DNA of 64,000 nt, from the NCBI RefSeq assembly GCF_007922615.2, contig NZ_CP042301.2, positions 1,612,001-1,676,000 of the forward strand, written 5' to 3'. Within the stretch, counting starts at the first letter, position 1, and every line of letters begins with the position of its first letter. This document shows positions 1-8,820 of this stretch, in pieces. The notes beneath the pieces were generated by a model. The model saw only the letters and a list, made by a program, of their open reading frames with translations. It was not told the DNA's origin and made no database searches. The position numbers and the translations under genes are program-made. The DNA is from Nitratireductor mangrovi. GTDB taxonomy: Bacteria; Pseudomonadota; Alphaproteobacteria; Rhizobiales; Rhizobiaceae.

Positions 1-369
1 CCCGCCGAACACCAGCGTTGCAACCTTGGCGGGAGCGCCAAGCGCTGCAAAGGCCGCGAGCCGGGCCCCCATCGAATAGCCCATCACATGAGCACGGGCG
101 ATGTCGAGATGATCGAGAAGTGCCGCGGCGTCCGCCGCCATCTTGGCCGGCCGGTAATCTGCCGGGTCGTAGCTCTTGGTCGATTGGCCATGGCCGCGAT
201 TTTCGATCGCGACAACCCGGTGGCCGGCTTCCACAAGGGCCTTCACCCAGCCCGGCGAAACCCAGTTGACGCCGATTGAGGAGGCAAAGCCGTGAATGAG
301 GAGGACCGGTTCCCCCTCGCCTTCGTCAATAAACGCCAGGTCGAAGCCGTCGTGGTGGAATGTCTGCAT
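1..369 (-). CDS. alpha/beta hydrolase, 3' part missing (window edge)
   Basis: Reading the minus strand from an ATG at 369 gives 123 codons that stay open to the window edge, so the C-terminal half lies outside. The N-terminus opens with MQTFHHDGFDLAFIDEG and is followed by the oxyanion-hole strand LIHGFASS, the motif VVAIENRGHGQS and the nucleophile elbow GYSMGA (Ser about residue 103). These are classic alpha/beta-hydrolase landmarks. The substrate cannot be told. It lies 30 nt downstream of the DUF192 gene on the same strand and may share its transcript. The fold is secure; the reaction (esterase, lactonase, haloperoxidase-like) is not. Confidence 0.8.
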   Translation of the reverse strand, partial: MQTFHHDGFDLAFIDEGEGEPVLLIHGFASSIGVNWVSPGWVKALVEAGHRVVAIENRGHGQSTKSYDPADYRPAKMAADAAALLDHLDIARAHVMGYSMGARLAAFAALGAPAKVATLVFGG

Positions 370-399
370 GCGCGATCCGGGCGATCTCCTCGTGCCGGA

Positions 400-909
400 T
401 CAGCCGGGCCGCGCAACCCTGTCGATCACGGGATGGCGGACGCGGTCTCCGACGGCAATCCCTGTCTTTTGCGCAATGCCTTCGTTCAGTTCAAGAACAA
501 ATCTCACCGCGCCCCTGCTCGATATCAGGTCGGTGGAAAACGGCGTCCCCTGGCGGATACCGCGAACCGTGCCGTCCTCCGCGATGAAGACGAGGTCGAG
601 CGGAAGGCTGGTATTCTGCATCCAGAAGCCGACCGGGCGCGTTTCCTCGAACACGAACAGCATGCCCCGATCGGCCGGCATGGACTGGCGGAACATGAGG
701 CCGCGGCTGCGCTTTTCGGAGGTATCGGCTATCTCGACGGCAAAGGACCGTGGTCCGCCAGACGTCTCCACGACGAGCGCGCTGGCGTGCACGGGCAATG
801 TGAGCGCGCGCTGGCCGGTTTGGGCCGTGGCCGTTTCGGGAAGTGGCGCGAGCAGCGCCGAGATGGCCAACAGTACCAGCGCAAGCGCAGGTCGGAGAAT
901 CAGGTGCAT
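400..909 (-). CDS. DUF192 family secreted protein
   Basis: 169 residues. The first 30 residues form a Sec-type signal peptide ending in ATAQ, so the mature protein is exported. The rest matches DUF192: EKRSRGLMFRQSMP at about 66-79, the MLFVFEE strand, the conserved GFWMQNTSLPLDLVFI block at about 94-109 and the C-terminal VLELNEG. DUF192 proteins are small beta-rich proteins of unknown biochemical role. It begins 15 nt after the end of the cold-shock gene on the same strand, an arrangement I know from other rhizobia. Start chosen because it gives the full signal peptide. Confidence 0.85.
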   Translation of the reverse strand: MHLILRPALALVLLAISALLAPLPETATAQTGQRALTLPVHASALVVETSGGPRSFAVEIADTSEKRSRGLMFRQSMPADRGMLFVFEETRPVGFWMQNTSLPLDLVFIAEDGTVRGIRQGTPFSTDLISSRGAVRFVLELNEGIAQKTGIAVGDRVRHPVIDRVARPG

Positions 910-924
910 GGCCGGGACGTCCGG

Positions 925-1521
925 TCAGTTTGTGAGCGGCAACGTCCCAACATCGGGGTAGATTTCGGCAGCCATAAGGCCTTTGTCGGAACGACCGAAT
1001 CGCACCAGCACGACTTGCCCCGGCCGAAGCTCCGCAATGCCATATTGGCGCAACGTCTCCATGTGGACGAAGATGTCCTCTGTCCCTTCGCCACGGGTCA
1101 GGAAGCCGAAGCCCTTGGTGCGGTTGAACCATTTGACGATGGCGCGCTCGATACCACTCTCCGGCGGTACCGCGTTGCGGGTTCGCTGCTCGGTCTGATC
1201 CTGCGGGTGAGTTGCCGTGCTCATGTCCATCGACAGAACCTTGAAGCACTGGAAACCGCGCTCGCCGCGGCGGATCAGGCAGACGACACGCGCGCCTTCC
1301 ATCGCAGTGCTGAAGCCGTCACGGCGCAGGCAGGTTACATGGATCAGGACGTCGCCATAGCCGGCTTCGTCCGGCAGGATGAAGCCATACCCCTTGGCGA
1401 CATCGAACCACTTGATCGCCCCGGCGATCTCGATCAGGTCGGCAGATTGGCTGCTGTCGGTGGCGCTCAGCGCGCCAGCCCTGACGGCGTCCCGCCCCTC
1501 CGAAGAGGACTTGTCCCCCAT
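925..1521 (-). CDS. two-domain cold-shock (CSD) protein
   Basis: 198 residues with two cold-shock domains. CSD1 (about 32-97) carries the RNP1-like KGYGFI at 43-48; CSD2 (about 126-194) carries KGFGFL at 136-141 and RNP2-like FVHM at 151-154. CSDs are small OB-fold RNA/ssDNA-binding modules; tandem-CSD proteins of about 190-200 residues are typical of alphaproteobacteria and act in the cytoplasm as RNA chaperones or regulators. The open frame extends upstream to 1878, but the added residues show no domain and no good ribosome site, so I start at the ATG at 1521. It heads a run with the DUF192 gene and the hydrolase. Confidence 0.85.
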   Translation of the reverse strand: MGDKSSSEGRDAVRAGALSATDSSQSADLIEIAGAIKWFDVAKGYGFILPDEAGYGDVLIHVTCLRRDGFSTAMEGARVVCLIRRGERGFQCFKVLSMDMSTATHPQDQTEQRTRNAVPPESGIERAIVKWFNRTKGFGFLTRGEGTEDIFVHMETLRQYGIAELRPGQVVLVRFGRSDKGLMAAEIYPDVGTLPLTN

Positions 1522-1863
1522 TCGAACGCACCTTCCGTCGCGAAACAAACTGATTCTGGAAGGCAGGATAACACCCTGCCGGAGACTGTCAGCAGGCCGC
1601 CGCCATTTTTTTAAGGTTATAGGCAGTTCTATCAAGCCCCGCGCAAGCTTCGCGCGTCTCGCGGCTCCGCTTACGTCCGTTCGAGGCCCCGGACCAGCGC
1701 ACGCGTACAGCTTTCGGCCGTCGAAGTCCCGAATCAATATTGCTTTGCGCGGGCAGATTGCTTGCTTGGTCCCTGCAGCCGCCGCGCATGCGAGGTTGCC
1801 AATGGGGGAAACGCGCGCCATATCGGCTGCACCGCTTTTCAAGATCAGCTGCGAGGAACTGCA
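1522..1863. other. divergent intergenic region between the cold-shock gene and gloA
   Basis: 342 bases without a supported gene. It must hold the start signals for two divergent genes. I see one fair minus-strand promoter candidate (listed separately) and a short hairpin GGCAGG/CCTGCC at 1562-1580. The frames that cross it are non-homologous extensions. No RNA gene is recognisable. Confidence 0.5.
1565..1592 (-). promoter_or_regulatory. candidate sigma70-type promoter of the cold-shock gene
   Basis: On the minus strand CTGACA (1592-1587) is followed after 16 bases by TATCCT (1570-1565). Initiation near 1558 would give a leader of roughly 37 nt. Visual match only. Confidence 0.3.
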
Positions 1864-2304
1864 ATGCGCTATCTGCACACCATGGTCCGGATCGCCGATG
1901 TCGACAAGTCGCTCGACTTCTACTGCAACAAGCTTGGCCTGGAAGAAGTGCGGCGAATGGAGAACGACAAGGGCCGTTTCACCCTTATTTTCCTCGCAGC
2001 GCCGAAGGACAAGTCGGCCTCGGCCGCGTCACGCGCGCCGGAACTGGAGCTGACCTACAACTGGGATCCCGAAGACTATCAGGGCGGTCGCAATTTCGGC
2101 CATCTCGCCTACAAGGTCGATGACATCTACGAGACCTGCCAACGGTTGATGGACCAGGGGGTGACCATCAACCGCCCTCCCCGCGACGGCCACATGGCCT
2201 TCATCAAATCGCCGGACGGCATCTCGATCGAGCTGCTCCAGGAAGGCGCGTCGCTCCCGGTCAAGGAGCCCTGGGCGTCCATGCCCAATGTCGGCACCTG
2301 GTGA
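1864..2304 (+). CDS. gloA: lactoylglutathione lyase (glyoxalase I)
   Basis: 146 residues, close to the usual 135-145. It isomerises the hemithioacetal of methylglyoxal and glutathione to S-lactoylglutathione in the cytoplasm. The expected metal ligands are all visible: His5, Glu62 (LELTYNW), His80 (FGHLAYKV) and Glu123 (SIELLQ). The ATG at 1864 is preceded by GAGGA; the longer frame starting at 1762 adds residues that do not belong to the family. Specificity for glutathione is inferred from the close resemblance to GloA. Confidence 0.92.
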   Translation: MRYLHTMVRIADVDKSLDFYCNKLGLEEVRRMENDKGRFTLIFLAAPKDKSASAASRAPELELTYNWDPEDYQGGRNFGHLAYKVDDIYETCQRLMDQGVTINRPPRDGHMAFIKSPDGISIELLQEGASLPVKEPWASMPNVGTW

Positions 2305-2376
2305 GAGCGCTGGTTGGCAATAACCCGGTGTGAGCAGGGTTTTGTGCCGCCGGCCCAAGCGCCAAGCTTGCCAACA

Positions 2377-2397
2377 TCGGTCCGCGTGCTAGACCGA
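2377..2397. promoter_or_regulatory. inverted repeat upstream of pccB, includes a NemR-box half-site
   Basis: TCGGTC (2377-2382) and GACCGA (2392-2397) are inverted with a 9-base spacer. The right arm, read as TAGACCGA (2390-2397), is identical to one half of the E. coli NemR box. It lies 35-56 bases before the pccB start. Function is a guess. Confidence 0.3.
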
Positions 2398-2432
2398 ACC
2401 TTCGGAAGACGGCCACGAGGGGAGGATCGTTC

Positions 2433-3965
2433 GTGAAGGAAGTTCTGGCAGAGCTTGAACGCCGCCGCAGCGTCGCCCGCATGGGCGGCGGACAGGAGCG
2501 GATCGACGCGCAGCACAAGCGCGGCAAGCTGACGGCCCGCGAGCGCATCGACATCTTTCTGGACGAGGGTTCGTTCGAGGAGTTCGACATGTTCGTCGAA
2601 CACCGTTCGACCGATTTCGGCATGGAGAAGACCAAGGTCGCCGGCGACGGCGTCGTCACTGGCTGGGGCACGGTCAACGGCCGCACCGTTTTCGTGTTCG
2701 CCAAGGACTTCACGGTTTTCGGCGGTTCGCTTTCCGAAGCACACGCCGAGAAGGTGCAGAAGGTCCAGGACATGGCGCTCCGGAACCGGGCGCCGGTCAT
2801 CGGCATCTACGACGCCGGCGGCGCCCGCATCCAGGAAGGGGTCGCGGCGTTGGGCGGCTATGCGGAGATTTTCCAGCGCAATGTTCTTGCCTCCGGCGTG
2901 ATCCCGCAAATCTCCGTCATCATGGGTCCGTGCGCGGGCGGCGACGTCTATTCGCCGGCCATGACCGACTTCATCTTCATGGTGCGCGATACCTCCTACA
3001 TGTTCGTCACCGGCCCCGATGTGGTCAAGACGGTGACCAACGAGACCGTTACCGCCGAGGAACTCGGCGGCGCGACCGTGCACACAGTGAAATCGTCGAT
3101 CGCCGACGGCGCTTATGACAATGACGTCGAGGCATTGTTGCAGATGCGTCGGCTCATCGACCTTCTGCCGACGTCCAACACTGCGCCGATCCCCGAGATC
3201 GAGTTTCATCAGCCTGCAGAGGAACCGGACTTTTCGCTCGACCGCCTGGTGCCCGACAACGCCAACAAGCCTTACGACATCAAGGAACTGATCCTGAAGA
3301 TCTGCGACGAAGCGGATTTCTTCGAGATCCAGCAGTCGTTCGCCAAGAACATCGTCACCGGCTTCGGCCGCGTCGAGGGCCGCACTGTCGGCTTCGTCGC
3401 CAACCAGCCACTGGTCCTGGCCGGCGTGCTCGATTCCGATGCCAGCCGCAAGGCAGCCCGTTTCGTGCGCTTCTGCGACTGCTTCAGCATCCCGATCGTC
3501 ACCTTCGTCGATGTGCCCGGCTTCCTCCCGGGGACCGCGCAGGAGTATGGCGGGTTGATCAAGCATGGCGCCAAGCTGCTGTTCGCCTACGCCGAAGCGA
3601 CCGTGCCGAAGATCACCATCATCACGCGCAAGGCCTTCGGCGGCGCTTACGACGTCATGGCGTCAAAACATCTGCGTGGCGACATCAACTACGCATGGCC
3701 TTCGGCGCAGATCGCCGTGATGGGCGCCAAGGGCGCGGTCGAGATCATTTTCCGCAAGGATATCAAGGATCCCGAGAAGATCGCCGCGCACACCAAGATG
3801 TACGAGGACCGCTTCCTGTCGCCTTTCGTCGCCGCCGAGCGCGGCTATGTCGACGAGGTGATCATGCCGCACTCGACCCGCAAGCGCGTAGCGCGGGCCC
3901 TGCGCATGCTCCGCAACAAGAACCTCGACAACCCCTGGAAGAAGCACGACAATATTCCGCTTTGA
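2433..3965 (+). CDS. pccB: propionyl-CoA carboxylase, carboxyltransferase (beta) subunit
   Basis: 510 residues, the normal length for PccB. It transfers the carboxyl group from carboxybiotin on the alpha subunit to propionyl-CoA, giving methylmalonyl-CoA. Two crotonase-like halves are visible, with glycine-rich oxyanion-hole segments at [10 protein letters not shown] (about 128-136) and [10 protein letters not shown] (about 395-404). The start is a GTG at 2433 behind GGGGAGGA. No biotin carboxylase/alpha subunit (pccA) or mutase gene is present in the window, so the partner is elsewhere. A methylcrotonyl- or acetyl-CoA carboxylase activity is possible but less likely from the overall sequence. 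Confidence 0.9.
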   Translation: MKEVLAELERRRSVARMGGGQERIDAQHKRGKLTARERIDIFLDEGSFEEFDMFVEHRSTDFGMEKTKVAGDGVVTGWGTVNGRTVFVFAKDFTVFGGSLSEAHAEKVQKVQDMALRNRAPVIGIYDAGGARIQEGVAALGGYAEIFQRNVLASGVIPQISVIMGPCAGGDVYSPAMTDFIFMVRDTSYMFVTGPDVVKTVTNETVTAEELGGATVHTVKSSIADGAYDNDVEALLQMRRLIDLLPTSNTAPIPEIEFHQPAEEPDFSLDRLVPDNANKPYDIKELILKICDEADFFEIQQSFAKNIVTGFGRVEGRTVGFVANQPLVLAGVLDSDASRKAARFVRFCDCFSIPIVTFVDVPGFLPGTAQEYGGLIKHGAKLLFAYAEATVPKITIITRKAFGGAYDVMASKHLRGDINYAWPSAQIAVMGAKGAVEIIFRKDIKDPEKIAAHTKMYEDRFLSPFVAAERGYVDEVIMPHSTRKRVARALRMLRNKNLDNPWKKHDNIPL

Positions 3966-4056
3966 CGACCGGGCACCTGTGGTTTCGCGCCGTCAGTGAA
4001 ATGCGTCGCAGAGTGCTTTCGTCTGCAGGCTATGCTGGCGGCATGGAGGTGTCGAC

Positions 4057-4560
4057 ATGCCGACGATTGTGAAGAACATCATCCAGCAGCCGCAGCCTTT
4101 CGATCTGGTCGGTGATCCCGTTCTGATCGCCGGTATCGGCAGCGGCTTCGAGGCCACGCTCAACTGGCGCGTCCATGACGGCCATGACGAACGCACCGGC
4201 TTCTTCAACGTCGGCGGCGGCACCGGCGAGCACGGCCAGTTCCATGTCGCGGCGGCCATCGGCAATGCGGCGTTCCAGCTCGATCGGCTGTTCGTCGAGG
4301 TCTACGAGGAAAGCGCTCGCGACGGTTCCGAGGTCAACAAGGCGATCGTCCCGGTCATCTTTGGTCCGCGCATCGTGACGGACTATGTCGGCTACCGCAT
4401 CCACGTGGTCGCGCCAGGCGACACGCTGTCGAAGATCGCCCGCGACAATTATGGCGATCCGAGCCAGTTTGCGCTCATTGCCCGTGCCAATCCGCAGCTG
4501 ATCAGCGATCCGAATCTGATCTTCGTCGGCCAGGAGCTGAAGGTTCCGATCGGGGCCTGA
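4057..4560 (+). CDS. Gmad2-like and LysM domain protein
   Basis: 167 residues. Residues about 5-105 look like the Gmad2 immunoglobulin-like domain (QPFDLVGDPVLIAG, then HDERTGFF and VYEES). Residues about 115-164 form a LysM motif (IHVVAPGDTLSKIARDNYG ending in FVGQELKVP), which binds peptidoglycan-type glycans. No signal peptide is apparent, which is unusual for a LysM protein; export by another route or a cytoplasmic role is possible. GGAGG precedes the ATG. Function unknown. Confidence 0.75.
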   Translation: MPTIVKNIIQQPQPFDLVGDPVLIAGIGSGFEATLNWRVHDGHDERTGFFNVGGGTGEHGQFHVAAAIGNAAFQLDRLFVEVYEESARDGSEVNKAIVPVIFGPRIVTDYVGYRIHVVAPGDTLSKIARDNYGDPSQFALIARANPQLISDPNLIFVGQELKVPIGA

Positions 4561-4632
4561 GCAACGCCCGAGCGATGAGTTTCTTATGTCCCGGCGTGTT
4601 GACCCGGGCCATATCCTATGTGACGCTCCAAT

Positions 4633-4648
4633 TGGACCGACCGGTCTA
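4633..4648. promoter_or_regulatory. NemR-box-like operator before the cupin gene
   Basis: TGGACCGACCGGTCTA differs from the E. coli NemR operator TAGACCGATCGGTCTA at two of 16 positions. Its right arm overlaps a possible -10 hexamer TATTCT (4647-4652), 24 bases before the cupin start at 4676, a position suited to repression. The likely binder is the NemR-like TetR protein encoded at 5176-5754. Confidence 0.55.
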
Positions 4649-4675
4649 TTCTAACTCGAACGGAGGAGAGCACTC

Positions 4676-5041
4676 GTGACAACAGCAATTGAGACGCGAC
4701 GCTTCGACAAACCGGACGACCTGCTCGACATGAAGGAATCCGGCGGCATAGCCATCGTGAAGATGGCGACGGGGGCAACCGGCATGCATGCGGTCTTCGA
4801 ACCCGGCTGGACGTGGCAAAAGGACGAGAAGCCGCTTCTGGGCAATCCGGACTCCTGCCCGATGCATCACACGGGTTATTGCATCGCAGGCACTCTCGTG
4901 GTCCGCATGCTCGACACCGGCGCAAGTACGAAAATCGCGCCCGGCGATTTTTTCGAGATCCCGCCGGGCCACGACGCCCACGTCGAAGGGGACAGCCGCG
5001 TTGAACTGATCCTCTTCGCCCCGCCGGAACACCTGCATTGA
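4676..5041 (+). CDS. cupin-domain protein
   Basis: 121 residues, a single cupin barrel. Visible elements are CPMHHTGYCIAGTLVVRM (about 61-78) and the second cupin motif PGDFFEIPPGHDAHVEGD (about 89-106), with histidines suited to bind one metal. The family covers dioxygenases, isomerases and binding proteins; the reaction is not evident. GTG start at 4676 behind GGAGGAG. A NemR-type operator sits just upstream and a NemR-like gene follows, so it is probably induced by a reactive electrophile or aldehyde. Confidence 0.75.
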   Translation: MTTAIETRRFDKPDDLLDMKESGGIAIVKMATGATGMHAVFEPGWTWQKDEKPLLGNPDSCPMHHTGYCIAGTLVVRMLDTGASTKIAPGDFFEIPPGHDAHVEGDSRVELILFAPPEHLH

Positions 5042-5091
5042 AGTTTGCCACATCCCGCGATCGCCGGATACCGGCGCGGCCAGCGTGAACA

Positions 5092-5116
5092 GCCGCCCCG
5101 CGACAAGCGGGGCGGC
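5092..5116 (+). terminator. GC-rich hairpin after the cupin gene
   Basis: Perfect 10-bp stem GCCGCCCCGC (5092-5101) and GCGGGGCGGC (5107-5116) with a 5-base loop, 50 nt past the cupin stop. The following bases (CTTGACCTT) give only a weak U-run, so this may be a pause or partial terminator that separates the cupin from the tetR transcript. Confidence 0.5.
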
Positions 5117-5175
5117 CTTGACCTTCGCAGCGGCTGAGTCGATTTTCGCTCAGAGGATCGGACCGGAACCCCTAG

Positions 5176-5754
5176 ATGAACGATTCCAAGCAGCGCATGC
5201 TCGACGCCGGACTGCGTCTGCTCCTCCGGCACGGATACAATGACCTCGGCATCCAGGCGGTGCTGAAGGAAACAGGTATGCCGAAAGGGTCATTCTACCA
5301 TCACTTCGTCAGCAAGGAGGATTTCGCTCTTCAGGTGATCGATCGCTATATGGAGGAGGTCCACCACGGGCTCGACGATACGCTCGGCGATTGCGCGACG
5401 GCCCCGCTCGACCGGGTGCGAAAGTTCTTTGAATCGACTCGGGACAAATACGAAACGGAAGGCTATCTCGGCTGCATGCTCGGCGGCCTGGGTCAGGAAC
5501 TGTCCGGAGTGAGCCCGGTCTTTCAGCAGCGGATCGAGGCATGTCTGTCCGCGATCGCCAGCCGAATCGCGAATTGTTTCGAGGAGGCACGCGATCGGGG
5601 TGATCTGCCCGCCGACGCCAACCTGCGACTGATGGCCGATCTGGTCGTCAATTGCTGGGAAGGCGCTGCCTTGCGCAGCCGGCTGCGTCGCGACCCCGCC
5701 CCTCTCGACAGCATGCTCGACTTCTATTTTGGGTCGGTCGCGGTCGCTTCATAG
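5176..5754 (+). CDS. TetR-family regulator, NemR-like
   Basis: 192 residues. The N-terminal helix-turn-helix (about 23-45, ending KGSFYHHFVSKEDF) is typical of TetR repressors. The ligand domain contains YLGCMLGGLGQELS (98-110) with Cys100, matching in position the redox/electrophile-sensing Cys106 region (GCL..LSAE) of NemR. NemR-class proteins release DNA when this cysteine is modified by quinones, aldehydes or hypochlorous acid. A NemR-box-like operator lies before the neighbouring cupin gene. The 3' end overlaps the convergent amidase gene by 31 bases. Confidence 0.8.
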   Translation: MNDSKQRMLDAGLRLLLRHGYNDLGIQAVLKETGMPKGSFYHHFVSKEDFALQVIDRYMEEVHHGLDDTLGDCATAPLDRVRKFFESTRDKYETEGYLGCMLGGLGQELSGVSPVFQQRIEACLSAIASRIANCFEEARDRGDLPADANLRLMADLVVNCWEGAALRSRLRRDPAPLDSMLDFYFGSVAVAS

Positions 5755-7181
5755 GCCGCTGCCAAGCATAGCACGCCGAGATCGGCGCCCAAGGGCCCGA
5801 GCAGCTGCATACCCATCGGCCGTCCGCCGGCGTCGAAGCCCACCGGTACGTTGACCGCCGGACAGCCGGCCATGGTCGCGTAGGAGCAGACTTCCATCCA
5901 GCGATGGTAGCTGTCCATGCGCCGGCCGGCGATAGCGTCGGGCCAGTGGCGCGCTAACGGGAACGGGAACACCTGCGCGGTGGGCAGAACCAGAGCGTCC
6001 CATTCCTCGAAGATATCGACGAGGTAGCGGTGCCAGGCCGTTCGCGTCTGCGAGGCCGCGAAAATCTGGTCGGCCGTCAGCGCAAGCGCGCCCTCGATCT
6101 CGTAGATCGCCTCGGGCTTCAGCAGCGCGCGCTTCTCGGGATCGTCGTAATGCGGTTTCAGTCCGCCTCCGGTGACGAAGTGGCGCAGCGTGACAAACGC
6201 GTTCCACAATGCCGGCAGGTCGAACTGCAAGGAGAGCGGCTCGACAATCGCACCCGCCTTGGCGAACCTTGCGAGGCCGGCATGGCAAAGTTCGAGGATG
6301 CCGTCCTCGAAGGCAAGATGGCCGTCGAGATCGCCAAGCCACGCAATGCGCTTGCCTTTTACCGCCGGCGCAAGGCCGCCCAGGAAGTCAACGTCGTCGC
6401 AGAGCGAGAGCGGCGCGCGCGGATCGCGCCCAGCCTGCACGGACAGAAGCAAGGCCATGTCGCGGACGCTACGGCCCATCGGCCCGTCAATGCCCATCTG
6501 CGCGTAGTAGCTCTCCGGCTTGGGGCCCGTCGGGACGCGACCCTGTGAGGGGCGAAAGCCGTAGATATTGTTGTAGGCCGGCGGGTTGCGCAGTGAGCCG
6601 CCATAGTCGCTGCCATCCGCCACCGGCAGCATGTGCAGCGCCAGCGCGACGGCGCCGCCGCCGCTCGACCCGCCCGCCGTCAGATGCGGATCGAAGGCGT
6701 TGAGCGTCGGACCGAAGACCGGATTGTAGGTATTGGAGCCGAGACCGAACTCGGGCACGTTGGTCTTGCCTATGACGATGGCGCCAGCCTTGCGCAGCCT
6801 TTCGACGAAAAAGTCGTCGACCTCCGGGACATGGCAGGCAAAGATCGGCGAGCCGAACGTGGTGCGCAGGCCTTTCGTCTGCGCCAAATCCTTTACCGCC
6901 ATCGGCACGCCGAAAAGCGGCCCGACATCCTCGCCCGCCGCGAGGCGATCATCCGCCGCCGCTGCTTCGGCCAGCAGGTCCTCGGCCGGGCGCAACGATA
7001 CGATCGCATTCACGTGCGGATTGACCGCGGCGATGCGATCGAGGAACGCAGCCACGACTTCGGCGACGGAAAAGCGCTTTTCGCGGATCGCGGCGGCGAG
7101 GTCGACCGCGCCAAGCCGGCAGATTTCGTCCGGTGGCGGGAAACGGCCCCCGCCCGCTTGTCCATGCTTGCTGTCAGCCAC
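5724..7181 (-). CDS. amidase, amidase-signature family
   Basis: 485 residues. The Ser-cisSer-Lys triad is visible: Lys97 in GVPMAVKDL, cis-Ser172 in TAGGSSGGG and nucleophile Ser196 in SDYGGSLRNP. The family hydrolyses linear amides and includes GatA, indoleacetamide hydrolase and nylon/aryl-amide amidases. There are no gatB/gatC neighbours, so this is a catabolic or detoxifying amidase rather than the tRNA enzyme. Its 3' end overlaps the convergent tetR gene by 31 bases. Specificity unknown. Confidence 0.87.
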   Translation of the reverse strand: MADSKHGQAGGGRFPPPDEICRLGAVDLAAAIREKRFSVAEVVAAFLDRIAAVNPHVNAIVSLRPAEDLLAEAAAADDRLAAGEDVGPLFGVPMAVKDLAQTKGLRTTFGSPIFACHVPEVDDFFVERLRKAGAIVIGKTNVPEFGLGSNTYNPVFGPTLNAFDPHLTAGGSSGGGAVALALHMLPVADGSDYGGSLRNPPAYNNIYGFRPSQGRVPTGPKPESYYAQMGIDGPMGRSVRDMALLLSVQAGRDPRAPLSLCDDVDFLGGLAPAVKGKRIAWLGDLDGHLAFEDGILELCHAGLARFAKAGAIVEPLSLQFDLPALWNAFVTLRHFVTGGGLKPHYDDPEKRALLKPEAIYEIEGALALTADQIFAASQTRTAWHRYLVDIFEEWDALVLPTAQVFPFPLARHWPDAIAGRRMDSYHRWMEVCSYATMAGCPAVNVPVGFDAGGRPMGMQLLGPLGADLGVLCLAAAYEATATDPK

Positions 7182-7294
7182 GCGACCTCCCCTCTCTCGC
7201 CGCGATCACGCTAGTGCCTTTTGGCGAGAGAATGAAGCACCTTCCCTGCCGTGCCGCGGCGACGATCAGTTGTGACGAAGCCGCTCGCGGATCG

Positions 7295-8350
7295 TCAGGG
7301 ACAGGGATTGCCCACCCGCTGATGCACCGCGTCGACCGCGTCCTGCATCTCCGTGGTCCATTCGACATCGGCCGAATCGAGTGCCATCTCGAGTTGGGGG
7401 ATCGACGTCGCACCGATGATGTTGGAGGTCACGAGAGGGCTCTGGGTGACGAAGGCGTTGGCGAAGAGTGCCGGCTCGATGCCGAAGCTGCGCGCCAGCG
7501 TATTGTACTCCAGGTAGACCTCGAGCGCGTTCGGCTTCTCATAGCGCTGCAGGCGGTCGAACAGTTGCTTGCGCGAGCCCTTGGGCAGCGCGCCGTGATC
7601 GTATTTTCCGGTCAGGTAGCCTTGTGCCAGCGGAGAATAGGCGAGGAAACCGACATCCTCGCGTCGGCAGACCTCGGCAAGATTCACCTCGAAGGTCCGG
7701 TTGGCGAGACTGTAGGCATTCTGAAGCGAGGCGACGCGCGGACCGACACCGCGCTCACTCTCGGCGAGAAAGCGCATAACGCCCCAGGAACTCTCGTTGG
7801 AGAGACCGACGTGGCGGATCTTGCCCGCTTTCACCAGTTCGTCGAAAACCGCGAGGGTTTCAGCGATCGGCGTTTCGTCATCGGGCCCACCTGCCTCCGA
7901 TGGCGGGCCGGCACGGGTCGGGTTAGAACCCCATGGGATCGGCCGTTCCGGCCAGTGGATCTGGTAGATATCCAGATAGTCGGTCTGAAGCTTCTTCAGC
8001 GACTTCTCGATGGCGTCAAAGATATCGGCTCGAACGAGCTTGGACGGACGGCCGCCGCGGAACCAGTCGTTGGCGGTGCGCCCGACAACCTTGGAGGCCA
8101 GGACGACATCGGCTCGGTTCTTCCGCGACTTCACCCAAGTGCCGATGATGCTCTCTGTCCGACCCTGGGTTTCCGCCTTGGGCGGGATCGGATAAAGCTC
8201 GGCGGTATCGATGAAATTGACCCCCCGCGCGAAAGCGAGATCCATCTGGGCATGCCCTTCGGCCTCGGTGTTCTGCTCGCCCCAGGTCATCGATCCAAGG
8301 CAGATTTTGGAAACAAGGAGGTCGGTGCGGCCGATACGGCGCTTTTCCAT
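7295..8350 (-). CDS. aldo/keto reductase, Tas-like
   Basis: 351 residues, the length of the Tas/YajO-type NADP(H)-dependent aldo/keto reductases. The catalytic tetrad is visible: Asp48 and Tyr53 (FIDTAELY), Lys87 (VVLASKVVG) and His132 (YQIHWPERP). The insert with PPKAETQGRTE is typical of the Tas group. It reduces aldehydes or ketones in the cytoplasm; the natural substrate is unknown. The open frame continues upstream to 8503 but the family start MEKRRIGRTDLLVS begins at 8350. Confidence 0.87.
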   Translation of the reverse strand: MEKRRIGRTDLLVSKICLGSMTWGEQNTEAEGHAQMDLAFARGVNFIDTAELYPIPPKAETQGRTESIIGTWVKSRKNRADVVLASKVVGRTANDWFRGGRPSKLVRADIFDAIEKSLKKLQTDYLDIYQIHWPERPIPWGSNPTRAGPPSEAGGPDDETPIAETLAVFDELVKAGKIRHVGLSNESSWGVMRFLAESERGVGPRVASLQNAYSLANRTFEVNLAEVCRREDVGFLAYSPLAQGYLTGKYDHGALPKGSRKQLFDRLQRYEKPNALEVYLEYNTLARSFGIEPALFANAFVTQSPLVTSNIIGATSIPQLEMALDSADVEWTTEMQDAVDAVHQRVGNPCP

Positions 8351-8444
8351 CAGGGCTCTCCGGGAATGGTCTGCGGACGGTGCGCAAGGCACCGCGCCCT
8401 CTATAACCCCGGCAGGCCGCTCGCGAAAACCCCTCGGCCTCCGT

Positions 8445-8735
8445 TCAGGTCCAGGCAATCTGTGGCGGCTCGCGGAAGGCGAAACGCTCGAGGTGGCTGG
8501 CAATCACGTTACGCATACGCTCGAGACTTGCAGCATCCTCAGCCGCGACCGTCATCGTCAGGATCGCATCGTCGGCTGCCAGTGTGCATGTGCCGAAGTC
8601 GAACGCGATCGAGCCATGCTTGGCCGTGAATTCGACCGGCCGCTTGTGGCCGAAATGTTTGCATAGCTGCTGCAGGTAACGGCTGGCCTTGTCCGTGCTG
8701 ACGCGCGCGGTCGATTGCAGGGTGTTCTCAGTCAT
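8445..8735 (-). CDS. DUF2218 family protein
   Basis: 96 residues. The sequence TARVSTDKASRYLQQLCKHFGHK followed by AKHGSIAFDFGTCTL is characteristic of DUF2218, small cytoplasmic proteins of unknown function that often sit near metal- or siderophore-related genes. The start is taken at MTENTLQ (8735); the upstream extension to 8780 does not fit. It lies 94 nt upstream of the aldo/keto reductase on the same strand. Confidence 0.8.
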   Translation of the reverse strand: MTENTLQSTARVSTDKASRYLQQLCKHFGHKRPVEFTAKHGSIAFDFGTCTLAADDAILTMTVAAEDAASLERMRNVIASHLERFAFREPPQIAWT

Positions 8736-8820
8736 CTCGAGCTCCAGTTTCAGCCGGAGACATCGGACGCCATGCGCCAATTGGCAAGTTAAATTTGAGT
8801 GATTTCATCGAGTTTTCGGA

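Noticed and set aside
1522..1878. N-terminal extension of the cold-shock gene
   Set aside because: No domain, no convincing ribosome site, and the shorter start at 1521 fits family length.
2320..2340. Short AACCC/GGGTT hairpin between gloA and pccB as a terminator
   Set aside because: Only 5 bp and a short T-run; too weak to list.
2127..3566. 479-codon minus-strand frame
   Set aside because: Antisense to pccB and gloA; composition of a shadow.
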